From Oscillospiraceae bacterium (GTDB lineage: Bacteria > Bacillota > Clostridia > Oscillospirales > Ruminococcaceae): DNA of 10,448 bases. Both the position numbers and the translations under genes were made by a program. This document shows, piece after piece, positions 1 through 7,800 of the stretch. The notes beneath the pieces are model-generated. The model saw only the letters and a list, made by a program, of their open reading frames with translations. It was not told the origin of the DNA and did no database searches. Positions within the stretch are counted from its first letter, which is position 1; every line of letters starts with the position of its first letter. Location of the stretch: the NCBI GenBank assembly GCA_018055565.1, contig JAGPHI010000014.1, forward strand, positions 1 to 10,448. The letters are read 5' to 3'.

Positions 1-54
1 CCGTGTGCAATGCATGCGTTACGGTGCCTCGCTTGCCTCAATTTCGCCCATATA
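1..54. other. edge region after the LCP gene, no gene supported
   Basis: These 54 bases follow the LCP stop codon in the direction of transcription. On the minus strand there are GAGG-like stretches and an ATG with its first base at 15, but the few codons visible before the window ends (Met-His-Cys-Thr-Arg) do not resemble a known protein. In Firmicutes with this gene order the next gene is commonly rsfS, the ribosome silencing factor. That is an expectation from synteny; nothing readable here proves it. Confidence 0.3.
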
Positions 55-1170
55 CTAAACGGCGGCCTCTATCACCGGCCCACTGGTGGGCCATTTGGCA
101 AGATTAAGCGATTCGGCGGGTACTGGCTCTGTGTAGGCGCGGAAATAGGTGTTCAGCAATTCAGCCGTTTCGGCCTGTGCGCCCACCACAATGGAATTAG
201 AGCCATAGTTTTCGGCTGCTCCGTATACGGGCATGCGGCACATCATAATGTTTTCGCTTGGCACGTTTAACAGCTTGAGGCCGAGGCCGACGCATTCGTT
301 CATCGGCACCGACGCGTTGATGTAGGTGGCCACATAGGGTATCATCATCATTGCGTCTTTCACCGTTAGCTCGCGGAACTTGCGAAACAGGCCCGCGTAA
401 AAATAGCGCTGCATTTCCAAACGGTCAATATCCGAGCGTTCAAAGCCCGCGCCGTGGCGGTTACGCACAAAAAATTCTGCCGCGTCGCCGTCCAGATTGC
501 GCATGCCCTTTTCTAGCTTAGAGCCTTTGTATTCCATGTCGCGCGGCACATACACCTCGATGCCGCCAAAGGTGTTGATCAGATTTTTCAGCATGTCCAT
601 ATCAACCGTGACATAATAATCAATGGGCAATTGAAATTGGTTGTGAATTACATCGGCAATCGCGCCAACCGGATTGCTTTTATCGGGCGCATTGTGATAA
701 AGCGCGTTGATTTTGCCCGTGCCGCCCGTTGACAGCCCCTCGCCCACAAACAAATCGCGCGGGATTTGCAGCATGTTAAATCGATTGTTTTTCACGTCAA
801 AATTGACATATAAAATCATGTCGGTCATCTTGGCGCTGCGCCCTTCTTCATAGTCGAGCCCCAGCACAAGAATATTGGCAACATCCCCTTTAAATTCGGG
901 GGCTGCTTTGATTTCGTCTTTAATTATGCCCTCTTCGCCGCTGTTAATGCTGCCGCCCAGCCAAATATATAGCCCGCCCAGCGGCACAAGCACCACCAAA
1001 AGCACACAAAGCATCGCCACAAGGCATCCGCGCGTATTGCTTTTTTTCTTTCGGCGTTTGCCGTTTGCGCTGCCCTGTCGGGCGCCGCCTTGCCGCGCAG
1101 GGGCAGAACGGGCGGTGCTTGCATGCGCCGCTTTGGCTGTATTGATATTGCGTGGTTGATTATTGTTCAA
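55..1170 (-). CDS. LytR-CpsA-Psr (LCP) family membrane protein
   Basis: LCP proteins transfer undecaprenyl-phosphate-linked anionic polymers (teichoic acid or capsule type) onto peptidoglycan outside the membrane. The 371-residue protein has a polar, Ala/Arg/Lys-rich cytoplasmic N-terminus ending in RRKKK (39-43), one membrane segment at about 48-72, then the extracellular LCP domain at about 96-260. Visible LCP signatures are NILVLGLDYEEG, the MTD aspartate (117), IPRD (136-139), FGGIEVYVPRDMEY (201-214), and the RNR plus SDIDRLEMQR arginine-rich region (236-255). About 110 less conserved residues follow. I chose the TTG at 1170 because a strong GGAGGA site lies 7 bases before it. A GTG at 1194 would add 8 residues but would put that site inside the gene. 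From the TTG the gene overlaps the end of yqeK by 11 bases, suggesting coupled translation. The family is certain. The specific polymer substrate cannot be told from sequence. Confidence 0.9.
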   Translation of the reverse strand: MNNNQPRNINTAKAAHASTARSAPARQGGARQGSANGKRRKKKSNTRGCLVAMLCVLLVVLVPLGGLYIWLGGSINSGEEGIIKDEIKAAPEFKGDVANILVLGLDYEEGRSAKMTDMILYVNFDVKNNRFNMLQIPRDLFVGEGLSTGGTGKINALYHNAPDKSNPVGAIADVIHNQFQLPIDYYVTVDMDMLKNLINTFGGIEVYVPRDMEYKGSKLEKGMRNLDGDAAEFFVRNRHGAGFERSDIDRLEMQRYFYAGLFRKFRELTVKDAMMMIPYVATYINASVPMNECVGLGLKLLNVPSENIMMCRMPVYGAAENYGSNSIVVGAQAETAELLNTYFRAYTEPVPAESLNLAKWPTSGPVIEAAV

Positions 1171-1768
1171 AAGCAGTTCCTCCAAAATAGGCACTTTTCA
1201 GCGCTTCATAAGCGCGCACGGTTACTGCATCAAGGGGCTTGCCCTCTTCGCGCAGCCATTCAATCGAGATGCGCAGCGCCTCTAAAAGGCCCTCGTCCAG
1301 ATTTTTTAAAACGCGCCCACGCAGATATTCTGCTTCGGGATATTCGCGCTCGGCGCTAACCATGTCGGCCATATAAATAATTTTTTCCAAACGCGACATG
1401 CCCACGCGCCCTGTGGAATGATAGCATATTGCGTTTAAAATATCCGTATCGACAACACCATATTCGGTTTTGGCCAGCACCGCCGCCGCCGCACCATGCC
1501 ACACACAGGGCGGGCGCGTTTCGATGGCTTGCGCTTTTGGGTCGTCAGCCGTTATTATAGCATCATTTGCAATAATCTGCAATAATTCCGCTTTGGGGCG
1601 TTCTTTGGCAATGTCGTGCAAAAGGGCGGCAATCGCCGCGTTATTGGTGTCTTCGCCGTAAAGCTTTGCCAGCTGCACCGCCATTTTTTCCACACAGAGT
1701 GTGTGTTCGTATCGCTTTTGCGATAAGTTTTTTTTAGCAAGCGAACGCGCCGCTTTTTTTGTAATCAA
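1160..1768 (-). CDS. yqeK: HD-domain bis(5'-nucleosyl)-tetraphosphatase, YqeK family
   Basis: YqeK is a metal-dependent HD-superfamily hydrolase. Firmicutes members cleave diadenosine tetraphosphate symmetrically to ADP, clearing a stress-related nucleotide. The 202-residue protein shows the expected metal ligands: His22 in the RYEHTL motif, His51-Asp52 in ALLHDIAKE, His91 in CVWHGA, His117 in CYHSTG and Asp135 in IYMADM. Length is close to family size. The start is TTG, preceded by GGGGA about 7 bases upstream. No ATG lies in frame upstream, and the next in-frame Met (residue 29) would remove the first His. It sits in the classic nadD-yqeK order, with a 94-base gap after nadD, and its end overlaps the LCP gene start. 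All catalytic residues are present. Confidence 0.93.
   Translation of the reverse strand: MITKKAARSLAKKNLSQKRYEHTLCVEKMAVQLAKLYGEDTNNAAIAALLHDIAKERPKAELLQIIANDAIITADDPKAQAIETRPPCVWHGAAAAVLAKTEYGVVDTDILNAICYHSTGRVGMSRLEKIIYMADMVSAEREYPEAEYLRGRVLKNLDEGLLEALRISIEWLREEGKPLDAVTVRAYEALKSAYFGGTAFEQ
1177..1183 (-). promoter_or_regulatory. ribosome binding site for the LCP gene
   Basis: The minus strand reads GGAGGAA here, inside the last codons of yqeK, followed after 7 bases (counted from GGAGGA) by the TTG start at 1170. It is one of the strongest Shine-Dalgarno matches in the window and decides the start in favour of TTG over the GTG at 1194. Confidence 0.75.
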
Positions 1769-1862
1769 ATCCGATTCCCCATTTTATATACATTTTGCAA
1801 ATACCCATGCTTTGCAGCATCATTGGCGGCGGCGCGCTTTGCGCGCTATGGTGATATGGTGT
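1769..1862. other. nadD-yqeK spacer with small hairpins and an AT-rich patch
   Basis: This is the only sizeable gap in the yhbY-to-LCP part of the cluster. It holds a 6-bp GCGCGC/GCGCGC hairpin with a 3-base loop (1832-1846), a 5-bp ATGCT/AGCAT hairpin (1807-1820), and then, nearer yqeK, an AT-rich stretch reading TGTATATAAAA on the minus strand. That stretch could be an extended -10 box for a yqeK promoter, but I see no good -35 box, and the hairpins lack a following T-run. No coding potential is seen. Confidence 0.35.
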
Positions 1863-2477
1863 TTATTGCTGTGCGCATTCGCTGTAAAGCTGATGCTGTG
1901 CAATCATTTTTGCCACCTGCGGCGGCACAAGCTGCGTGATATCCGCGCCGCGGCACAGCGCCTCGCGCACAGCCGTGGACGAAAGGGGCGCAGGCTCTGC
2001 CTTTGTAAGCAGCACGCGCCCGCCTTTGGCCGCAAGCGCCTTTGCCGCAAGGCGCACCGCGCGCATGTCGGCATCCTGCCTATTTTGCACCACCAATGTA
2101 ACGCATGCCAGCAGTGTTTGCCACTCGCGCCACTCGGTAAAATATAAAAGCATATCGCCGCCCATGCAAAAATAGAAACGCGCATTCGGATAGTTTTGCA
2201 TCAGCGTGTGCACAGTATCGATTGTGTAAGAGCGCCCACCGCGCAAAAGCTCCATCGGCTCTACCTCGCCGCCAGGCACGGCAGCGGCAAGCGCCTCGCA
2301 CATGGCAAGGCGCAAAGCCCCCGATGTTTTCGCGGCATCCTTATGCGGCGGCAACGCCGCGGGAATCACCAGCGTTTTGTCGGGCGACACCAGCGCGTGC
2401 GCATTTTGCAAAAGCGATACGTGCCCGTTGTGCACAGGGTCAAACGTGCCGCCAAACAGCAATATATTCTGCATCAT
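1863..2477 (-). CDS. nadD: nicotinate-nucleotide adenylyltransferase
   Basis: NadD transfers AMP from ATP to nicotinate mononucleotide, giving deamido-NAD in the cytoplasmic NAD biosynthesis pathway. The 204-residue protein carries the nucleotidyltransferase signature GGTFDPVHNGH (9-19, with the HxGH-type motif), ALPPHK (41-46), SYTIDTV (83-89), GGDML (106-110) and the C-terminal SSTAVR motif (166-171, the ISSTxxR equivalent). Length is normal. The gene begins with two consecutive ATGs. The first forms an ATGA overlap with the yhbY stop codon, and there is little Shine-Dalgarno sequence, so translation is probably coupled to yhbY. The second ATG at 2474 is an alternative. The yhbY-nadD-yqeK order matches yqeI-nadD-yqeK of Bacillus. 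Confidence 0.96.
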   Translation of the reverse strand: MMQNILLFGGTFDPVHNGHVSLLQNAHALVSPDKTLVIPAALPPHKDAAKTSGALRLAMCEALAAAVPGGEVEPMELLRGGRSYTIDTVHTLMQNYPNARFYFCMGGDMLLYFTEWREWQTLLACVTLVVQNRQDADMRAVRLAAKALAAKGGRVLLTKAEPAPLSSTAVREALCRGADITQLVPPQVAKMIAQHQLYSECAQQ

Positions 2478-2929
2478 TTGCGTTTTTGATAAGCCTTTGT
2501 GTCCGACGCCGCGCCTTTTTTGTAATCGGACTGATACGGGGCTTTGCGCGCTGGTTTTGCGGCAGATTTGGCACCGGATTTGGCGCCAGATTTAGCGGCG
2601 GGTTTAGCGCTGGGCTTGCGCGCAGCTTTAGACGGATGCAATAAATCCGCAAATTTACTGTCTTTCTCTTTTTGCTTATACAGCACAAATTTAGAGCCGA
2701 TTACCTGCACGCTGTCGCAATTGGCGGCCTCGGCCAAAAGGTCTGCGGCCTCCCTTGCGGAATAGGCGCTGGTTTCAAGCACTTTTAGTTTAATCAGCTC
2801 TCTTGCTGCCAAGCAGTCCACAACAGAGCGAATCAGCATTTCGTCAATCTCGCCTTTGCCCACTTGAAATACTGGATCAAGGCCGTTTGCTTCCTTGCGC
2901 AAAATTGCGCGTTCTTTGCTGGTTAACAT
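2474..2929 (-). CDS. yhbY: CRS1-YhbY domain RNA-binding protein with long basic tail
   Basis: YhbY/YqeI proteins are small CRM-domain RNA binders associated with 50S ribosome precursors. Residues 1-97 form the usual whole protein: TSKERAILRKEANGL at the N-terminus, the VGKGEID turn (23-29, the GxxG-type RNA-binding loop region), IKLKVLETS, and IGSKFVLYK (77-85). Family members are usually about 95-105 residues. This one continues to 151 with a low-complexity Lys/Ala/Ser/Pro-rich tail including AKSGAKSGAKSAAKPARK (112-129), likely disordered and RNA-binding. The ATG at 2929 follows AGGAG by 6 bases. The 3' end overlaps nadD by 4 bases (ATGA). The fold and family are clear. The tail's role is inference. 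Confidence 0.92.
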   Translation of the reverse strand: MLTSKERAILRKEANGLDPVFQVGKGEIDEMLIRSVVDCLAARELIKLKVLETSAYSAREAADLLAEAANCDSVQVIGSKFVLYKQKEKDSKFADLLHPSKAARKPSAKPAAKSGAKSGAKSAAKPARKAPYQSDYKKGAASDTKAYQKRK

Positions 2930-2933
2930 ATTG

Positions 2934-2940
2934 TTCTCCT
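2934..2940 (-). promoter_or_regulatory. ribosome binding site for yhbY
   Basis: The minus strand reads AGGAGAA in the 35-base gap between rdgB and yhbY, with AGGAG ending about 6 bases before the ATG at 2929. The close match supports this start. Confidence 0.75.
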
Positions 2941-2964
2941 AAAATTTTATTTCGTATCGCTCGT

Positions 2965-3603
2965 TTATGTTTCGGTAAAGCCAGCGGAAAGCGCACACGC
3001 GTGCGCCTCGCTAATCAGGGCGGGCAGCGCTTTTTCCAGCGCCGCAAGCGCCTTACCGCGATGGCTAATGGTGTCTTTTTCGTCGTCGGATAGTTCGGCA
3101 TAGCTTCTGCCGCCATATTGCGGCACAGTAAAAATCGGGTCATATCCAAAGCCGTTTGTGCCTTTGCGGGCAAAGCCCACCTCGCCTTTGCACACGCCTT
3201 TGGCAAGCAAATGCCGATTGCCAGGAAGCGTCACGGCCACCACGCTAACAAATTGCGCCGCGCGTTTATCCTGAGGCACATCGCGCATAGAAAGCAAAAG
3301 CTTGTCGTTATTGGCTTCGTCGTCACCATGCACGCCCGCGTATCGTGCCGAATACACGCCCGGCGCGCCGCCCAGCGCCTCTACTTCAAGGCCCGAATCG
3401 TCCGCTATGGTGGGCTTATTTGTTAGCTTACAAATGGTGTCGGCCTTTAGCTTTGCATTTTCGCTAAAGGTTTCACCCGTTTCCTCCACCTCTACGGCAA
3501 GGCCCGCCTCTTGCAGGCTGCATACAGTATGCCCCATTCGCACTAAAATGCGGCGCAGCTCCTTAAGCTTGCCTTGATTATTGGTGGCTGCAATAAATTC
3601 CAT
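2965..3603 (-). CDS. rdgB: non-canonical purine NTP pyrophosphatase (RdgB/HAM1)
   Basis: RdgB hydrolyses ITP, dITP and XTP to the monophosphates and pyrophosphate, keeping deaminated purines out of DNA and RNA. The 212-residue protein has the family motifs: ATNNQGK (6-12, substrate binding), SENAKLKA (48-55), ADDSGLEVEALGGAPGVYSARYAG (67-90, with the metal-binding Asp pair), GFGYDPIF (151-158), AELSDDEK (169-176) and SHRGKAL (180-186). The ATG at 3603 is chosen because family proteins begin at the SxxATxNxxK-type strand and AAAGGAA lies about 10 bases upstream. The frame stays open upstream to 3762, overlapping ftsY, but that stretch encodes a tandem repeat and is probably untranslated. It sits 35 bases before yhbY, likely cotranscribed. 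Confidence 0.96.
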   Translation of the reverse strand: MEFIAATNNQGKLKELRRILVRMGHTVCSLQEAGLAVEVEETGETFSENAKLKADTICKLTNKPTIADDSGLEVEALGGAPGVYSARYAGVHGDDEANNDKLLLSMRDVPQDKRAAQFVSVVAVTLPGNRHLLAKGVCKGEVGFARKGTNGFGYDPIFTVPQYGGRSYAELSDDEKDTISHRGKALAALEKALPALISEAHACALSAGFTET

Positions 3604-3613
3604 GTAAAATCTG

Positions 3614-3620
3614 TTCCTTT
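3614..3620 (-). promoter_or_regulatory. ribosome binding site for rdgB
   Basis: The minus strand reads AAAGGAA about 10 bases before the ATG at 3603. This supports the internal start over the longer open frame. smc has the same AAAGGAA at the same distance. Confidence 0.6.
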
Positions 3621-3654
3621 CTTGGGGCTTGTGCCGTTTTGCCCCCGCGCTGCC

Positions 3655-3669
3655 TTGTGCAGGGCACAA
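3655..3669. repeat. 6-bp inverted repeat in the rdgB leader
   Basis: TTGTGC and GCACAA flank a 3-base loop, next to the 24-base tandem repeats. It could fold in the rdgB leader RNA. No T-run follows on the minus strand, so it is not a convincing terminator. Confidence 0.35.
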
Positions 3670-3716
3670 AAGCGGGCGTAAATGCGGGCACAAAAGCGGA
3701 CGTAAATGGGACGTAA
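3662..3716. repeat. 24-base tandem repeat in the ftsY-rdgB spacer
   Basis: Two adjacent 24-base units (3662-3685 and 3686-3709) differ at only two positions. A partial third copy of the ending (GGACGTAAA, to 3716) follows. The unit begins GGGCACAAAAGCGG on the plus strand. Read in the rdgB frame it would encode two copies of HLRPLLCP, but this lies upstream of the supported rdgB start, so I treat it as non-coding leader sequence. The function is unknown. Confidence 0.75.
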
Positions 3717-3732
3717 AGGCGTTTTGCGCCTT
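3716..3732 (-). terminator. ftsY: weak hairpin just after ftsY
   Basis: Starting four bases after the ftsY stop, the minus strand forms AAGGCG / CGCCTT around a 5-base loop, followed only by a short T-containing stretch (TAC). The stem is six base pairs and the T-run is poor, so this may be a weak terminator, an RNA-end stabiliser or chance. Confidence 0.25.
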
Positions 3733-3736
3733 GCGC

Positions 3737-4648
3737 CTATTCCTCGCGCAAAAACAGCGCATTTACAAACGCGCCTGCGTCAAACGGCATCAAATCGTCC
3801 ATGCCCTCGCCCACGCCCACAAAGCGCACAGGCAAGCCAAGCTTTGCTTTTACACTGATTACCGCGCCGCCCTTTGCCGTGCCATCCAGCTTTGTTAAGA
3901 TAATGCCCGTGGCGTTTGCCGCCTCGATAAAGCTTTCGGCTTGATTGATGGCGTTTTGCCCTGTTGTGGCGTCCAGCACCAAAAGGGTTTCCACGCTGGC
4001 TTTATCGCATGCCTTTGTTACCACGCGGCTAATTTTAGCAAGCTCGTCCATCAAGTTTTTTTTGTTGTGCAGGCGGCCCGCTGTATCGCAAATTACAATA
4101 TCATACCCGCGCGATGCCGCCGCAGAAACCGCATCAAAAATAACCGCCGCGGGGTCAGCCCCTTCGGCATGTTTGATTACCGGCACATCTGCGCGCTCGG
4201 CCCAAACGCAAAGCTGCTCGCTTGCCGCAGCGCGAAAGGTATCCCCCGCCGCCAGCATCACGCGCCTGCCCTCTTCTTTATACAAATGCGCCAGCTTTGC
4301 AATGGATGTGGTTTTGCCAACGCCGTTCACGCCGATGACCAAAATAACAGCCGGCATGCCATCCATATGCATTTCGGTGTCGCTGTTGACCATTTTGAAA
4401 ATAATCTCTTTCAGCGCCTCCAGCGCACCGGAACCTGTTTTGATGAAATTGCGGCGCACCTCGCCGCGCAGCTCCTCCACAAGCTTTGCTGCGATATCGG
4501 CGCCTGTATCGGCCAAAATTAATTGTTCTTCCAGCTCGTCATAAAGCTCGTCGGTGATTTCGCCTGCATTCACCATCTCGCTGATAGCGCCAAAAATATT
4601 GTTGCGCGTTTTGCGCAAACCCTCGCCCAGTTTATCAAAAAAGCCCAT
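3737..4648 (-). CDS. ftsY: signal recognition particle receptor FtsY
   Basis: FtsY is the SRP-type GTPase that docks ribosome-SRP complexes at the membrane Sec translocon. The 303-residue protein has a four-helix N domain (about 1-90) and the NG GTPase domain: [10 protein letters not shown] (G1, 106-115), DTFRAAA (136-142), DTAGR (G3, 188-192), [10 protein letters not shown] (G4 and following, 252-261) and the closing [15 protein letters not shown] (277-290). It lacks the long acidic A domain of E. coli FtsY and starts [11 protein letters not shown], an amphipathic helix that can bind membrane, as in Gram-positive forms. The ATG at 4648 is preceded by AGGGGG six bases away. An in-frame ATG at 4780 would add 44 residues made of translated hairpin repeats with no binding site, so I reject it. 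Confidence 0.97.
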   Translation of the reverse strand: MGFFDKLGEGLRKTRNNIFGAISEMVNAGEITDELYDELEEQLILADTGADIAAKLVEELRGEVRRNFIKTGSGALEALKEIIFKMVNSDTEMHMDGMPAVILVIGVNGVGKTTSIAKLAHLYKEEGRRVMLAAGDTFRAAASEQLCVWAERADVPVIKHAEGADPAAVIFDAVSAAASRGYDIVICDTAGRLHNKKNLMDELAKISRVVTKACDKASVETLLVLDATTGQNAINQAESFIEAANATGIILTKLDGTAKGGAVISVKAKLGLPVRFVGVGEGMDDLMPFDAGAFVNALFLREE

Positions 4649-4654
4649 AGCGCG

Positions 4655-4660
4655 CCCCCT
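4655..4660 (-). promoter_or_regulatory. ribosome binding site for ftsY
   Basis: The minus strand reads AGGGGG six bases before the ATG at 4648. It fixes the ftsY start and rules out the longer frame that would translate the upstream repeats. Confidence 0.7.
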
Positions 4661-4671
4661 ATCGTGTTTTA

Positions 4672-4811
4672 TTTGCGGGCGGATATGGAATCCGCCCCTA
4701 CAGGATGTGTTTGCGGGTGGATATGCAAAGCCGTCCATGTGTTTTACGTTTGCGGGCGGATATGGATTCCGCCCATACATTTACGCGCGGGTGTAAAAGC
4801 CGCCCACGCAA
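4672..4811. repeat. three to four hairpin-forming repeats between smc and ftsY
   Basis: Units begin TTTGCGGG at 4672, 4710 and 4749, giving a pitch of 38-39 bases. A degenerate fourth begins at 4780 and runs to the smc stop codon. Units 1 and 3 are near-identical and contain GGGCGGA and TCCGCCC arms (4677-4683 with 4691-4697; 4754-4760 with 4768-4774) around a 7-base TATGGA(A/T) loop. In unit 2 the arms are GGGTGG and CCGTCC, which still pair on the plus strand through two G-T wobbles. Unit 4 pairs GGGTG with CGCCC. There is no T-run, so these are not ordinary terminators. They resemble REP-type intergenic palindromes, which is inference. Confidence 0.85.
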
Positions 4812-7800
4812 TTACGAAACAAGGCTGGCATCCACATTCGCAAGGTCAAGCTTCAGCAGCTTCGACACGCCGTCCTCTTGCATGGTAACGCCGTAAAGCA
4901 CATCCGCTTCTTCCATTGTACCACGCCGATGTGTAATAACAATGAACTGTGTATGCCCTGTGATGCGGCGCAGATATTGCGCATAGCGCGTAACGTTCAC
5001 GTCGTCAAGCGCCGCTTCAATTTCATCCAAAATGCAGAACGGCGCAGGATTTACCGCCAAAATTGCAAAATAAATGGAAATCGCCACCAGCGATTGCTCG
5101 CCGCCCGACAGGCTTTGCAGATTTTTGATGATTTTGCCCGGCGGCGCCACTTCAATTTCGATGCCGCTTTCTAGGATATCCTCGGTGTCCGTTAGCGTTA
5201 ATTCTGCCGTGCCACCGCCAAAAAGCTCGGTAAAGATGCGTTTAAAATTCTTATTGATATTGGCAAAGCTGTCTGCAAACATCGCTTTCATCTCGGTGCA
5301 AAGCCCAGCAATCATTTTCTCCAGCTCGGCCTTGCTTTTCTCTACATCGCCTACCTGCGTGCGCATAAATTCGTATCGCTGCGACACCTCGGCATATTCT
5401 TCGATGGCGCCCACATTTACATTGCCCAGCGCCTTGATGCGCCCGCGCACCTCGCCCACCAAACGGCGCAGCTCGGTAATCGTGTCAAACTCTACGCACA
5501 GGCCCTGCGCATCGCCGAGTGTTAGCTCATATTCTTCCCAAAGCTTTGCGATGGTTTGGTCATACTCGGTTTCAAGCGCCGTTTTGCGCTCGGTTAAGCG
5601 CGCCACCTCGCGCGAGAGCTCCTCGCGCTTATCGGTAATCTGGCGCACAAGCGCGGTTTGCCCCGTAATTTCGCCCTCTTTTGCAAGGCGTTTTTGCGTG
5701 GTTTCGCGGATTTGCTCTTCGCGCTGCTGTATTTGCGCGCGGCTTTGCGCCACTGCGCCTTGTATGGCGGCAATTCTTTCGGTATTGGCTGCATTTAACG
5801 CATCTAAACGCGCAAGATTTTCCTGCACGGCCACGCGGCGTGCCGCGCTTTCGCCTGTGCGCCCCGCAAGGCTTACAAGCGCGCTTTTGTGCAAATCGAT
5901 ATCTTTTTCCAGCGAAAGGCGCTGCATTTTATGGTCGGAAAGCTCGTTTGCAAGGCGCGCGCGCGTTTCGTTAAAGCCATCATCGTCGCCCGAAATGGCC
6001 GACATTTCTGTTTCCAAAAGCGTCACTTCTGCATTGGCCGTTTGCATTTCCTGTTCCGCCTTTTCAAAGGCGGCGGCGCTATCGGCAATTTGCTTTTCAA
6101 GGCCTTTGCGCTCTGCGTCCAGCGCTTGCATCGTGGCATTGGCATTGGCCAGCGCTGCCGTAATGCGCGAAAGCTCCACTTCGCAGCGGATTTTATCGCC
6201 GCCCGCCGTGATGGCCTCGCTGTCGGTTGCCGTTAATTCGGCGGTAAGCGCGTTCACCTCGGCCTTTACTGTATCGGTGGCATCCTCGGCTTCGCTGCGC
6301 TGCTTTGTCAGCTTTGCTACCTCGGCGCGCAAATCGTCGATCTCTTGCTTGCGCGAGAACAGCCCCGCCGAGCGCGACACGCTGCCGCCCGTAAACGAGC
6401 CGCCCGCATTGATTACCTGCCCATCCTGCGTAACAATGCGGTTATGATAATCGAGCGCGCGCGCAATGCGCGATGCTTCGTTGATATCGTCCACCACGAT
6501 GATGCGGCCCAAAAGGTTGGAAACCACGTTTTCGTAGCGTTTATCATAGCTTACCACCTCGGCCGCACATACCGCAGAGCCGGAAAGCTTGGATTTGTCA
6601 AAATAGCTGCCTTTCATGGTATCCAGCGGCAAAAATGTGGCACGGCCAGCCTTTTCGTCGCGCAACATGGCCATTGCGGCCTTTGCGGCGCTTTCGTTTT
6701 CCACCACCACGTTTTGCAGTGCAAAGCCCAGCGCGGTTTCTATCGCGATTTCGTAGCCACTTTTTACGGTTAATATCGAGGATACAGGCCCCAAAATGCC
6801 GCGCAAGCGATGATCGCGCGCAGCCTTGATAACGGTTTTTACGCTGCTTTGAAAGCCATCAAGATTTTTTTCAAGCTCTTGCAGCATCGCGGCGCGCTGC
6901 GTGGCAGATTCAATAGCGCGGGCAATGCCCTGCTCTTTTTCATCGGCGGCTGCCAGCAGCTTTTTGCGGCTTTCCAGCTTCATGGAAAGGCCTGTTTTGA
7001 TATTTTCAAGCCTTGAAAGCGTGTCGGTGGTTGTTTGCAAAAACGCGTCTGTTTCGGCCTTTTCGGTATGCAATGCGGCAAGTGCAGCGGCGTTTTCTTC
7101 GCTTTGTGTGGCGGCTGTGGCAAGGCGCTGCTTGGCCGCTTCTGCGCCGGATTGCGCCGCAGCGGCGCTTACTTTATTGGCCGTGATGCTGGTTGACAGC
7201 TCCACAATGCGCGCGGCCACCACGCCGCGCCTCTCGCCCGTGGCGGCGCTTTTGGCAAGCAGCTCCTCTAGCAAAGCATCGGTTTTTTGGATGCGCACAA
7301 GTAGCGCGGCAATCTCTTCTTCGCACGCGGCAATGGCCGTTTTATGCGCGGTGGCCTCTGTTTCGATGGCTTCGCCGCCAAGCGCGCTCTCGCTAAGTTC
7401 CTGCGTTAAATTGGCAATGCTTTCACTATTATGCGCAATATCGTTGTTTAAAACAGCAATCTGCGCGTCGCAGCCCGACGCCTCTTCGGTAATGGCGCGG
7501 ATTTCGGCGTTTAAACGCTCGATATCCACTATCATGCGCTGAATTTCCTCGCGCACGGCGGCGGTGTCTGCGTCCAGCTTGTCCATTTCATCGCTTTGCC
7601 TGTCGTAATCCTGCGTAGCAATTTCAATTTTGCGCTGCTGGTCGCGCACGGAATCCTTTGCTTTATGTATTGTGTCCACCCAAAGCGTTACCTCGTAGCT
7701 TTTGCGCTTGTCGGACAGTTCTAAAAATTGCTTTGCCTTTTTGCTGTCGCGCTCTAAGGGGCCCACGCGCTCTTCCAGCTCCGATAAAATGTCGCGCAAG

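Noticed and set aside
1..54. start of rsfS
   Set aside because: Synteny predicts it, but no RsfS-like residues are readable before the window ends.
1769..1862. riboswitch or firm promoter upstream of yqeK
   Set aside because: There is only a weak -10-like patch without a -35 box, and two very short hairpins. No known riboswitch core is recognisable.
4649..4780. 44-residue N-terminal extension of FtsY encoded by the repeats
   Set aside because: It contains repeated YPPAN from the hairpin repeats and has no ribosome binding site. The ATG at 4648 has AGGGGG and matches the family start.
4672..4811. short CRISPR array
   Set aside because: The units are palindromic and degenerate at 38-39 base pitch with no unique spacers of constant length, and no cas gene is present.
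5074..6447. 457-codon open frame on the plus strand opposite smc
   Set aside because: The translation is Ser/Ala/Arg-rich with no recognisable motif, and it lies wholly antisense to the intact smc coiled coil. It is a codon-bias shadow.
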